Origin: Methanobacteriota archaeon | GTDB lineage: Archaea > Methanobacteriota > Methanobacteria > Methanobacteriales > Methanobacteriaceae | Direction: 5' to 3' | Length of the DNA: 18,273 bases | Assembly (NCBI GenBank): GCA_023436175.1 | Contig: JAEZKE010000038.1 | Span: forward strand, 1 to 18,273 | Shown: piece after piece, positions 7,209 through 14,845 of the stretch | Layout of the letters: each line of letters begins with the position of its first letter | Numbering within the stretch: position 1 is the stretch's first letter | Made by a program: the position numbers and the translations under genes | Notes under the pieces: model-generated | Seen by the model: only the letters and a program-made list of their open reading frames with translations | The model's database searches: none | What the model was told of the DNA's origin: nothing

Positions 7209-7724
7209 ATGGCTCCACACTGTGATACAATGGATGGACCTGTAGTTTCTGCGTGCAGAAAGGCTTTAGAAACAGGAAATGTGTATTATGTCCTACCATT
7301 TGTACCTAAAAAAGCAGAAGATGAATTAACACAAGCATTTAATAAAACTATTAAGGCTAGAAAATTAGGGCAAGATGCTGCAGAAGTCGCTGATATTTGG
7401 TTCTTTGAAACTGCAGTACGTTTGCATCGTGAAGGTGAAGGAGCGCCTTACACTGGACTTAAGCCAGCAGGTTTGGATTGGGGGCCAGTAGTTCCTAAAG
7501 CAGAAAAGGACATAGAAAACGGAGATCCTACAGAAACAATAGAATTCTTGAAAAGTATAGTTGAAGAAGAGGTGAGGGGAAGGTTCGATAAAGCCATGTC
7601 CGCAAAGAATTATGACTTAAGTGATGTAGATGCTGCCAGAGAATACACAGAAGCAATGCTTCATTTTGTACTATCTTCTCACCATATCTACAAATATATA
7701 ATTTCCAGCGGAGAGCACCATTGA
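7209..7724 (+). CDS. DUF6448 family protein
   Basis: A 171-residue protein carrying the hallmark start HCDTMDGPVV and later blocks LHREGEGAPYTGLKPAGLDWGP and the terminal FVLSSHHIYKYI that I associate with the DUF6448 family of bacteria and archaea. The conserved His/Cys/Asp cluster near the N-terminus and the C-terminal histidines (SSHH, GEHH) suggest a metal or redox-cofactor site. No signal peptide or membrane segment. AGAGGTGATATTAT precedes the ATG. The family has no assigned function known to me; the neighbours (polyferredoxin, cupin, zinc protein) point to redox or stress metabolism. Confidence 0.85.
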   Translation: MAPHCDTMDGPVVSACRKALETGNVYYVLPFVPKKAEDELTQAFNKTIKARKLGQDAAEVADIWFFETAVRLHREGEGAPYTGLKPAGLDWGPVVPKAEKDIENGDPTETIEFLKSIVEEEVRGRFDKAMSAKNYDLSDVDAAREYTEAMLHFVLSSHHIYKYIISSGEHH

Positions 7725-7822
7725 TTTATTTTTGTTCCTCTTCTTTTTTAAAGTCAAGAGAATCATTGAAAAAAACATACGATGCTCATTGGTGTATTCT
7801 TATATTAATGGAGGTTTAAAAA

Positions 7823-8017
7823 ATGGTGAAAGAAAATGATATTGATAAAGAATTTGAAGCTCAATTAAAAGGTAAAATGGGCTGGAAATGTTCATGTTCA
7901 TTAGATATTATTGATAAAGAATCATCATTACATACAGTAAAATGTAAAAAATGTGGTAAAATTTTCAAGACAAACAGAAAAACAAATTATTGTTTTGATT
8001 GTGAAAAAACAATCTGA
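7823..8017 (+). CDS. Small zinc-ribbon-like protein, 64 aa
   Basis: Sixty-four residues with three close Cys pairs: C23/C25 (KCSCS), C41/C44 (VKCKKCGK) and C57/C60 (YCFDCEK). Two or three of these can bind Zn or Fe. The N-terminus is a short charged helix. GGAGGT lies seven bases before the ATG, a strong SD. It is too short for an enzyme; a nucleic-acid or protein adaptor, or a rubredoxin-like metal site, are possible. Last gene of the 6049-8017 group, before a terminator-like inverted repeat. Confidence 0.75.
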   Translation: MVKENDIDKEFEAQLKGKMGWKCSCSLDIIDKESSLHTVKCKKCGKIFKTNRKTNYCFDCEKTI

Positions 8018-8039
8018 AATCTATTCTTGATAACTAATT

Positions 8040-8062
8040 AGAATAAATATTCTTTTTATTCT
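8040..8062. terminator. Bidirectional terminator candidate
   Basis: AGAATAAA (8040-8047) and TTTATTCT (8055-8062) form a perfect 8-bp inverted repeat with T-runs, between the convergent ends of the zinc-protein gene and the TetR gene. Confidence 0.45.
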
Positions 8063-8089
8063 CTATCATTACAATTATCTTCTGCATAT

Positions 8090-8731
8090 TTAATCAATTA
8101 AAGAACAGTTTGTAATTGCAGGATTTAAAAAACGCTGCAAATCTTTCCAAAATTTATCTTGATGTATTCCTCTACTTTCCAATATAAATTTAAAACCTAT
8201 ATCAATATTTAAAGCGCTCATACTCATCACATTAATATAAATAGACATTTCTACAGGATCTATGTCCTTTCTAATGGTTCCATCTTTCATTCCCTGAAGT
8301 ATCGCTTCAACCATAAGTCTCCATATTCCAGTTGTCAGATCTACAAGTTCCTTTGCGTCCTCATTATCACTCATCTGGAACCTTTCTGTCCTTGCATAGC
8401 GATAAATACGGAAATAATCTGAATAGCCCTTGGAAAATTTAAAAAGAGCTTGAATCATTGATTTTATTTTAGTATAACCATCAACATCAAGATTAGAACA
8501 TTTAAAATACATTTCATGCAGTATTCTAACTCCCCGAAGATCAACAGCAAAAAATAGGGCTTCTTTATTTTTGAAGTAATAGTACAGAAGTGCTTTGTTA
8601 ACCTCAGCTTCATCTGCTATTTCATCCATTGTAACATTATCGTAGCCCTTTTCAAAGAAAAGCTTTTCTGCAGCATCTATAAGTCCATTGTGCCTCTGTT
8701 CTCTTTCTCGTTGTTTTCTGGAAATGACCAT
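8090..8731 (-). CDS. TetR/AcrR family regulator
   Basis: A 213-residue TetR-type repressor. The N-terminal DNA-binding domain is textbook: LIDAAEKLFFEKGYDNVTMD, then EIADEAEVNKALLYYYFKNKEAL with the recognition helix. The remainder is the all-helical ligand/dimer domain. GGTGA lies six bases before the ATG on the minus strand. It diverges from the mtrA-like gene across a 472-bp interval that carries three palindromes of TetR-operator character over the mtrA promoter, so control of that gene is the simplest reading. The ligand is unknown. Confidence 0.92.
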   Translation of the reverse strand: MVISRKQREREQRHNGLIDAAEKLFFEKGYDNVTMDEIADEAEVNKALLYYYFKNKEALFFAVDLRGVRILHEMYFKCSNLDVDGYTKIKSMIQALFKFSKGYSDYFRIYRYARTERFQMSDNEDAKELVDLTTGIWRLMVEAILQGMKDGTIRKDIDPVEMSIYINVMSMSALNIDIGFKFILESRGIHQDKFWKDLQRFLNPAITNCSLID

Positions 8732-9015
8732 TATGATTCACCGCATTAATTCTTATCTGTGATTTTTCTCATCATTACTATTTAAAAATTAGTTTAGAAG
8801 ATATAAATGTTCTGTATTAAAAATTTAAGCTTACTTTAAATAACTCATCAAATAGTTCCTCCTGCACAGTAAATCTAGCCAATGCACACAACTTTTAAAG
8901 TATGTATGGGCTTATAATAAATTAGAAACCTTAAACACCTTAAATAACTTAATTTTTATGTTATCTAATTTGTGCAATTCTTGAGATTACAAGATCAATT
9001 AAGCCAATAAAAAAT

Positions 9016-9078
9016 TTTATATACTTTTAACTACAAGTTAAAATTTAACTGATAGTTAAAAATTAACTACCAGTTAAA
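9016..9078 (+). promoter_or_regulatory. mtrA promoter with three phased palindromic operators
   Basis: A TATA-like TTTATATA (9016-9023) is followed directly by three copies of TTAACTnnnAGTTAA at 9027-9041, 9045-9059 and 9063-9077. Their centres are exactly 18 bp apart and spacers differ (ACA, GAT, ACC), so the arms are what is conserved. They cover the expected transcription start (about 9045), a repressing position. The rest of the 8732-9203 interval shows no gene. The divergent TetR protein is the obvious candidate binder. Confidence 0.7.
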
Positions 9079-9108
9079 GAATCATTAAAAAAATTGTAGC
9101 TAAAACTT

Positions 9109-9160
9109 TCAAAAATCATGGTCTGCAAAACCATAGGTTTTTAGGGGGCATGATTTTTGA
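9109..9160 (+). promoter_or_regulatory. 12-bp inverted repeat in the mtrA leader
   Basis: TCAAAAATCATG (9109-9120) and CATGATTTTTGA (9149-9160) are perfect complements. The 28-base interior contains a second hairpin AAAACC/GGTTTT (9127-9141, 3-nt loop) and a G5 run. The position in the transcribed leader suggests an RNA structure. Confidence 0.55.
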
Positions 9161-9170
9161 CAGGTTTTGG

Positions 9171-9193
9171 TCCTAAAATCAGAGATTTAGGAG
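9171..9193 (+). promoter_or_regulatory. SD-sequestering hairpin of mtrA
   Basis: TCCTAAA (9171-9177) pairs perfectly with TTTAGGA (9186-9192), loop ATCAGAGA. The 3' arm includes most of the SD (AGGAG, 9189-9193), which lies about ten bases before the ATG at 9204. Formation of this stem should reduce translation. Confidence 0.5.
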
Positions 9194-9203
9194 ATGAAAA
9201 AGT

Positions 9204-9749
9204 ATGGTAGACAAAAAACAAACTGCTGAAGGATGGCCTCAAATAGTAGGCGATTACAAAGTTGGAGACGAAGAAAGTGCAGTAGCAGTAGTCACCCTTG
9301 GGTCTCATATGGAAGACATGCCTGTTAAAGCAGGAGCAAGCATATCAGGCTCTCTCCACACTGAAAATCTTGGCATTGAAAAGGTCATTGGTAACGTTGT
9401 TTCCAACCCTAACATAAGATTTCTGGTGGTTTGCGGTGCAGAAGTCCAAGGACACATCACCGGCCAAACTATTAAAGCTCTATATGAAAATGGTGTAGAT
9501 GCAAAAAAAAGAATAGTAGGTGCTGAAGGGGCAATACCATATCTTGAAAATGTCACTGAAGATGCTATTGAGAGATTTAGAAATCAAATTGAAATAGTTG
9601 ATTTGGTGGACACAGAAGACTCTGAAACAATTAACTCTAAAATTGAAGGGTGTTTAATCCACGATGCAGGTGCATATGAAGAAGAAACAGTTGTTATTCC
9701 ATTACTGGAAAAACAAGAAAAATCAAATTTAGTAACTGAAAACACCTGA
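9204..9749 (+). CDS. mtrA: Soluble MtrA-like corrinoid protein
   Basis: A 181-residue homologue of the cobamide-binding subunit A of N5-methyl-tetrahydromethanopterin:coenzyme M methyltransferase. The start AEGWPQIVGDYKVGD, the block AVVTLGSHMED, and CGAEVQGHITGQTIKALYENG are family signatures. His84, in GHITG, matches the position of the axial cobalt ligand of MtrA. Canonical MtrA is about 240 residues and ends in a membrane helix; this protein ends in a polar tail with no such helix and there are no other mtr genes here. It is thus a soluble paralogue that probably takes a methyl group from or to a corrinoid, perhaps like the MtxA proteins. It stands alone under apparent TetR control and a structured leader. 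Confidence 0.93.
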   Translation: MVDKKQTAEGWPQIVGDYKVGDEESAVAVVTLGSHMEDMPVKAGASISGSLHTENLGIEKVIGNVVSNPNIRFLVVCGAEVQGHITGQTIKALYENGVDAKKRIVGAEGAIPYLENVTEDAIERFRNQIEIVDLVDTEDSETINSKIEGCLIHDAGAYEEETVVIPLLEKQEKSNLVTENT

Positions 9750-10083
9750 ACAGAATATTTTATTAACTTTTAATTTTCATCTTATATTTTTAAAAATTCT
9801 AATGATAAAAAAATAGCATTTCAGTATATATTTATAGTTTATTTCTTTTTCACTTCTCTTATTTTCTTTATTTTTAGATTATTGAGAAAGTACTGAGATA
9901 TAATAATGGCAGATAATTATTCAATAAATAAAGAGAATGAGTAACTATACTGTATATAAAATTGAAAAAAATATTTTTAAGAGGTAAATTAGACTTTTCT
10001 GGTACTAATTACATTTGGTATTTTGAGTTTTTTTATTTGAATATGTAATAATGTTTTTATTTTTAAATTTTTAAGAATTTATC
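9750..10083. other. Gene-free AT-rich stretch
   Basis: Between mtrA and RNA copy B nothing convincing is seen: no ORF, no long repeat, only AT-rich DNA with several T-runs that could end the mtrA transcript (for example 9757-9775). Confidence 0.4.
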
Positions 10084-10225
10084 CACGGAAAAGAAAGTCA
10101 TTTATTAATTTTAACGATAAAAACGAAGGGAATTTCACCTCCTTTTTCAACTATTTTATTTTAAAAACGTAAAAGGCACTAATTGGGATTATTTAAGATC
10201 CCAGTCAACCCCTCAACTATTTTTA
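10084..10225 (+). ncRNA. RNA-like repeat, copy B
   Basis: Second copy of the element at 1226-1375, in the same orientation. Conserved parts: CACGGAAAAGAAAG (10084-10097), TTTTAACGATAAAAACGAAG, ATTTCACCTCC (10132-10142), TTTTAAAAACGTAA, and the 3' hairpin ATTGGGATT (10182-10190)/GATCCCAGT (10197-10205) ending in CAACTATTTTT. The spacer between motif and hairpin is shorter than in copy A. One stem pair changed from C-G to U-G without losing pairing. The following 10226-10500 is AT-rich with only TATA-like sequences for the next gene. Confidence 0.5.
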
Positions 10226-10500
10226 AAAATTTTTAATAATATTAGTTAAAATATATAATAATTATCGGCATATTTTTGCTATTTTTTTTATTTAAAATTT
10301 AAAAGTTTATAATTACTTTTCATATGCTAGGTTAAACAATAAAAATAGTTAAATATAACATAGCAACTAACTATTCCAAATTCAAATTATGACCATAGTG
10401 AAAATGAATTTAGAAGATATAATATTAAATATTTTAAAAACTAATATACTCCATTCAAAAAATATTTTAACTAAATTAAACATAAATAGGAGTAGAATTA

Positions 10501-10791
10501 GTGTTTCTTGATTCAGAATCCACAGATTGGCCCCCATCCTGGAGAGGACTAACTTTAGTTCCAACTTACCATGCTACACAAAAAATGCATGAAATTGGAA
10601 TGCAATTATATGACGTTGTTAATATCCTTAAATATGGTTCAGATTGTGAAGATGGAAGAAGAAAAGATGATACCCATGAAAGATGTGAAAAATGGGGTAA
10701 AAAAGATATTAAAGTAGTAGTCTTTAAGGAATATTCAGGATGGGTTGATGACGAAGCTTGGATCATAAAAACTGTAATTATGAAAAGATAG
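10501..10791 (+). CDS. DUF4258-like toxin-type protein
   Basis: Ninety-six residues from GTG; AGGAG (10488-10492) lies eight bases upstream. The core HATQKMHEIGMQLYDVVNIL, then YGSDCEDGRRKDD, IKVVVFKEY and EAWIIKTVIMKR is the layout of DUF4258 proteins: an HA..RM-like helix with hxxxG, followed by beta strands, resembling small RelE/BrnT-type toxins. It is followed after one base by a YgiT-like zinc-finger gene, a pairing frequent in toxin-antitoxin loci. Ribonuclease activity is a possibility, not shown. It probably begins a three-gene operon. Confidence 0.75.
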   Translation: MFLDSESTDWPPSWRGLTLVPTYHATQKMHEIGMQLYDVVNILKYGSDCEDGRRKDDTHERCEKWGKKDIKVVVFKEYSGWVDDEAWIIKTVIMKR

Positions 10792-10792
10792 T

Positions 10793-11398
10793 ATGAAAAA
10801 AGAAACATGTAAACATAATCTACGCCGAGTGAAAAAGGAAATTATTCCTGGCTATTTTGCAGAAGTAGAAATATGTGATGAGTGTGGGTTAGAGACCATA
10901 AACCCTCTTGAAGCGGAAAAATTACTCTCAATGAGGGATTCTAAGGGAATAAATTTAAATCCAGAGGATACTATCCTTTTATTATTAGGAGTAGATCCAG
11001 AAGTTCCAATTAAAGAAACACTATTTATGAAAGAGGCTTTTCTTTTAGAGAAAGAGGCTGCAGGAGAAATAGGACTAAATGTTAATTCTTTAAATTTTTA
11101 TCCTGATAAATTTGGACCATTTAGTAGATTATTAGAAAATAACTTGCAAGAGATGGATGGAGATCTTATAACCATAATCAGGTTTGAAGGCGGGAAAAAA
11201 ATAATAAAGCTTACAGAAAAAGGAGAAAAAGTTGCTAAGTCTCTTATAGAAAAAATATCTCCTGATAAGATTAAAAAACTTCATTTTACAAGATTAGGAT
11301 GGGATCAGTATGGTAATAGGGGAATACTAAAAAGAGTATATAGAGACTATCCTTTATATGCTAGTAAATCCAAAATCAAAGACAACATATTAAAATAA
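10793..11398 (+). CDS. YgiT/MqsA-like zinc finger fused to SocA-like domain
   Basis: A 201-residue protein. The N-terminus has a metal site C6/H8 and C28/C31 (ETCKHNLRR, EICDECGLETINP), like the YgiT/MqsA antitoxin finger though with CxH in place of the first CxxC. The remainder (LLLLGVDPEVPIKETLFMKE..., FYPDKFGPFSRLLENNL, KLTEKGEKVAKSL) looks like a winged-helix or SocA/Panacea-type antitoxin domain, with the typical FGPFS and LTEKG motifs. Its start lies one base after the stop of the toxin-like gene, so it is probably the antitoxin and autoregulator. The last 40 residues are basic. Assignment moderate. Confidence 0.7.
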   Translation: MKKETCKHNLRRVKKEIIPGYFAEVEICDECGLETINPLEAEKLLSMRDSKGINLNPEDTILLLLGVDPEVPIKETLFMKEAFLLEKEAAGEIGLNVNSLNFYPDKFGPFSRLLENNLQEMDGDLITIIRFEGGKKIIKLTEKGEKVAKSLIEKISPDKIKKLHFTRLGWDQYGNRGILKRVYRDYPLYASKSKIKDNILK

Positions 11399-11408
11399 GG
11401 TGTCTTTG

Positions 11409-12554
11409 ATGGAATTTGTAAAAAAACCAAAGATTTGCTATGGTGGTGAATCTTTTCATGGAAGAGTATTGAAGGTAAATGTTTCATCTAAATCAAAATC
11501 TTTTGAAACTCCTACGAAAGCCCCAACAACTACTGAAATAAATGCTAAACAAAATGTTAGCTTTGATGGCCCATTTTTAAACCCTATTTTTGAAATAACG
11601 CAAAGGTTTAATAATGAAGAGAGTGTACGGAGCTTACATAGAAAAAACGGGGTTTTTGCACGAAGAATGCGTGAAATAAATGCTCACGCAGAAAGTTTCA
11701 AAGACAGATCTATTGTAAAATTTTATCCTCAAATTGCTGACGATGTAACTCTTAGTGATAGAGATATGTTAAGTTTAATAGATTTACAAATTGATTCACA
11801 TTTACCGATTATTTCGTTGCCAGAACCTTCTAAAAATTGTAGTTCTGACGTTTTTTATAATAATTTTTTAAAATATTGGGAATATGTCTACAATAGAGAC
11901 CCAGAAGCTACATTAATGCCTTATCTAAATATTAATCAACATCACTATTTGTTTCGTGCTAAACTTAAACAGTTATTAGAACATGAGGGAGCTTTACATA
12001 CAATTGGGATTAAATTTGCATCTATTAATGAATTTAGACCTAATTTAATGGATTTGGCTGAATTAGGAAAGACAGAGTTTTGGGTTCATTGCTCAAGTGT
12101 AAAACGTTTTCCTGGATGGCAAGCACCAAACGCACAATTACATGCTCTTCAACGATTTAACATAGATACAGTTTCTATTGAAATACCTCAAGGTCGTGGA
12201 GGAGGAACTAAACATTATAACACTGCCAGATATTTTGATTCAAATAATATGTTAATTCCACCAGTTAAAGAAATAGTTGATTCTGAAGGTAATTTGTCTT
12301 GTGATTGTCCGGTATGTTCAAATCAAAATATAAATGATTTGGCTTCACAATTAAGACCATATGTAACTAAAGATAGGTCTTTAAGAACTAATATGAACGA
12401 TCTTTTCAAAGTACATGAAGTGTACGCATCTACTAAAGAATTTGAATTATCGCGTGATAATATTAAAAATGATGAATTAACTGAATATTTTAAAAATAAA
12501 GCAGGATTAAAACCTTATTATAAAGGCGAAGAGAATCAAAGTAGATTATTCTAG
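11409..12554 (+). CDS. tRNA-guanine transglycosylase-like (DpdA-like) protein
   Basis: A 381-residue protein. AGGTG (11398-11402) supports ATG 11409; the frame is also open from GTG 11400. The C-terminal part carries a TGT-type zinc site, C298-x-C300-x2-C303 (CDCPVC) with a His about 33 residues on (FKVHEVYAS, H336), preceded by a strand/loop IDTVSIEI and RYFDSNNMLIP as in TGT barrels. The N-terminal barrel is divergent and contains DLQIDSHLPIISLPEP and FWVHCSSVKRFPGWQ. TGT relatives exchange guanine for 7-deazaguanines in tRNA or, as DpdA, in DNA. No PUA domain and no preQ0 genes are visible. Being third in a toxin-antitoxin-like operon suggests a defence or nucleic-acid modification role; this is inference. 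Confidence 0.6.
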   Translation: MEFVKKPKICYGGESFHGRVLKVNVSSKSKSFETPTKAPTTTEINAKQNVSFDGPFLNPIFEITQRFNNEESVRSLHRKNGVFARRMREINAHAESFKDRSIVKFYPQIADDVTLSDRDMLSLIDLQIDSHLPIISLPEPSKNCSSDVFYNNFLKYWEYVYNRDPEATLMPYLNINQHHYLFRAKLKQLLEHEGALHTIGIKFASINEFRPNLMDLAELGKTEFWVHCSSVKRFPGWQAPNAQLHALQRFNIDTVSIEIPQGRGGGTKHYNTARYFDSNNMLIPPVKEIVDSEGNLSCDCPVCSNQNINDLASQLRPYVTKDRSLRTNMNDLFKVHEVYASTKEFELSRDNIKNDELTEYFKNKAGLKPYYKGEENQSRLF

Positions 12555-12865
12555 CAATTTAAGTTTTATTTCTTTTTATAATTTTGTTTTAGACTATAAA
12601 TACACATATTTTTTTATTCTAATTTTCACATTAAAAACATTTTAATTAGATTTTATTACTGGATTATTGGCATGTTATTTTTAAAATAAACCTTTTAAAC
12701 TTAAATTTTCAGTAGCAAAGATGAGTGACCTTTTATAGAATCCCTTAGTTGGATCCAGGATATAGTCCTAGAATAGTAGCCCTAGTGGGGGTTAAATAGT
12801 TTAGAAAAATGAGAGATTAGATTCTTAAAAGAGCTTGAGAGGAGTAATGCAACCCTCAAGAAAAG

Positions 12866-12984
12866 CACAGTAGTTCTATTGTGGCACCATCAGGCGAATT
12901 CAATAAAAAGGTGCCTATCAAATGATTTCAATAAAAGAGACCAATAAATGAATTCTATTGATGGCTTCTTCTTTATGAAATCAT
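12866..12984 (+). other. Consecutive hairpins in the 5' part of the noncoding region
   Basis: Three stems follow each other: CACAGTA/TATTGTG (12866-12883, one G-U pair), GGCACC/GGTGCC (12883-12888 with 12910-12915) and ATGATTTCA/TGAAATCAT (12922-12930 with 12976-12984). The last encloses a further short CAATA/TATTG stem. Order and spacing look like a designed RNA domain. Confidence 0.5.
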
Positions 12985-13041
12985 ATCAAATGAGGTTCTT
13001 TTAGCGATTCCGATAATGAAATCTTTAATAAAACCACAAAC

Positions 13042-13199
13042 GGGGGGGGGGAGAAGTAAATTTAATATCTAATCCGCCCTATTCGTTAAATACATGAGAT
13101 ATTACGTCCGGTCGCAAGCTCCCAAGTTTTGAAAAAATAAAAAATTTTTTAAAAACTTCGTAATATCTAGTATTTAACAAAATAGCCCCGCCCCCTCCC
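13042..13199 (+). other. Long branched hairpin with G10 and C-rich arms
   Basis: G10 at 13042-13051 faces a C-rich arm at 13186-13199. Inside, CTATT (13079), GTTAAATAC (13085-13093) and AGATATTACG (13097-13106) pair with CGTAATATCT (13159-13168), GTATTTAAC (13170-13178) and AATAG (13181-13185): 24 pairs interrupted only by small bulges. The apical part holds AAGTTTT plus A6 pairing with T6 and AAAACTT (13124-13158). This is the strongest single fold in the window. Confidence 0.65.
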
Positions 13200-13208
13200 A
13201 GGAAAAGA

Positions 13209-13227
13209 CTCCGTCTAAGGACTGGAG
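13209..13227 (+). other. RNA hairpin CTCCGTC/GAC-t-GGAG
   Basis: Seven pairs with a one-base bulge and the 4-nt loop TAAG, 10 bases after the long branched hairpin. Confidence 0.45.
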
Positions 13228-13280
13228 ATATCAAAAATAGAAAATTTTTGAATTTATTTAAATTAGTAAGCTGTTCTTTG

Positions 13281-13298
13281 CTGGCGGTAAACCGCCAG
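13281..13298 (+). other. GC-rich 7-bp hairpin with tetraloop
   Basis: CTGGCGG-TAAA-CCGCCAG is perfect and very GC-rich for this genome, which marks it as a structural RNA element. Confidence 0.55.
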
Positions 13299-13499
13299 AA
13301 ACCAATAATTAAATGAGTTTAAAGAAATTAATAAAGAATTCTTTAGCGATAGCCCCTAGCAGAACCAAAATTGTTTCTAAAAAGTATAGTAAATATTTTT
13401 TTTTAAAGTGGTGGGGTCCATTTCAGTACAGTAAATTGAATTGATTGTATAAAAAATGGCAGTACTATAGCCCCTTGCAGAATTTTAGAATTAATTACG

Positions 13500-13582
13500 G
13501 GTGCAAACAAGTACCTGAAATGAAATTAAGTAAAATTATTTTGAAATTGGTTCCAGGTGCAGAACAAGTATCTGGAATTGAA
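13500..13582 (+). repeat. Diverged tandem repeat, 56-bp period
   Basis: GGTGCAAACAAGTACCTG (13500) recurs as GGTGCAGAACAAGTATCTGG (13556), each followed by AATGAA or AATTGAA. The two units differ by point changes and small indels. Confidence 0.5.
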
Positions 13583-14284
13583 TCAGTGTAATTAATCTGA
13601 AATTTGTATTGTTTATAAAAATTGACAAATTGGATCCTACAGGTTAAGAGTATGAATTTTAAATTAGATGGTTGGGAAATAGAAGGGTTGGAAATGAGGT
13701 AGTACAAAACACATATCCTTACAAGTACCTTGTAACGGCGAGTAATTTATAGTATATGATAAAATCTGATGAAATCATTTCTCAATAAAGCCCTGAGAAA
13801 CCTTCTTTTAGCAGAATAAAGGAAGATTCATTAAATCAGTTAAGGGACGTATAATCATTAAAGGATTGATGAAAGTCATATATAAATGAAGCCTAAATTT
13901 AATTTAACAAATTATCTTGATATTAAGAAAAATTATAAGGAAAAATAAGAATTTAATTGAAAAAATAAAGAAAAATATCAAAAAAATTTTAAAAATAAGT
14001 GGGCGAATGGAGATAGTTTGATTAAGCTAGATAATGATTAAGCATAAGCCTCAAACCTAAATAAAAATACAAATTTAGGTGATATTTAAAATAAAGAATT
14101 ATAAAAAGTATTTTTAGATTTAAATATATATAAAACTGTTTCTATATGGAAAATTAAGGGATTTTCTTTAAATTAAAAAAGAAGAACGGAGAAAGCTTTT
14201 TAAAAATTTGAGGAGAGATTTTTTTTAAAATTATGATTTTCAGATGTAGTAATAATAAACTCTTTATAAGTTCTTTTTTTGTTG

Positions 14285-14315
14285 GTTAGCAGTTAAACAG
14301 TAATATAGGCTTATG
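14285..14315 (+). repeat. GTTAGCAG module, copy 1
   Basis: GTTAGCAGTTAAACAGTAAT, then TATA and TATGA at the end. Preceded by AACT/AGTT hairpin-like sequence and a T-run (14274-14280). Confidence 0.6.
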
Positions 14316-14450
14316 AAACAAATAGATTAAGGTTTAAATAAAAAAAGAAGATCATCTATAAAAATAAAAAAGTGTGTTTTTTTTTGGAAATTTCAATTTA
14401 TTTTTTTTAAAAAATTTTAAATATTCTCTGAGAAGTGTTCTTTTATCTCG

Positions 14451-14482
14451 GTTAGCAGTTAAACAGTAATACAGACGTATGA
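14451..14482 (+). repeat. GTTAGCAG module, copy 2
   Basis: The same 20-mer, followed by ACAGACG and TATGA. Preceded by the self-complementary TTCTCTGAGAA and a T-run. Confidence 0.6.
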
Positions 14483-14845
14483 GAATGATAATTAATAGTT
14501 TAAAGAAAAAAGAAACCTAAATTTTAAGGAAAGATTTTAAGATTTGTTTTATAAAAAAAACTGATAATTAACGGCGTAAGGATCATAATTAATTCATTTT
14601 ACCGCGGGATTTAGCATATTTTCAAGGTAGTTTTATCATAATAAAGTCTTATATTCAAAAAAGGGTTAAATAGCAGGTACACAAGTATTTAAGACTAATT
14701 CAAGTAAGTTGATTAAAAAATAAATTCAAGGTGTTTGATAAGGACTAATTCTTTAAATAAAAAGGTAAGAAAGTCTTTTTTAAAATTGCAATCTGTTTAA
14801 TAAAGATAAATGTTAATATATCCCCTAAGGGCTTTTTTTGAATCC

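Noticed and set aside
12750..12775. GGATATAGTCC resembles the S element of group I introns
   Set aside because: Only this short match exists; the matching P, Q and R elements and split exons were not found, and the region is far longer than a group I intron.
13495..13707. 70-codon minus-strand ORF in the noncoding region
   Set aside because: No SD, low-complexity composition and overlap with repeat units and hairpins; such a length is expected by chance here.
13730..13745. GTAACGGCGAGTAA recalls an rRNA motif
   Set aside because: Only this short piece resembles rRNA; surrounding sequence shows no rRNA helices or further conserved blocks.
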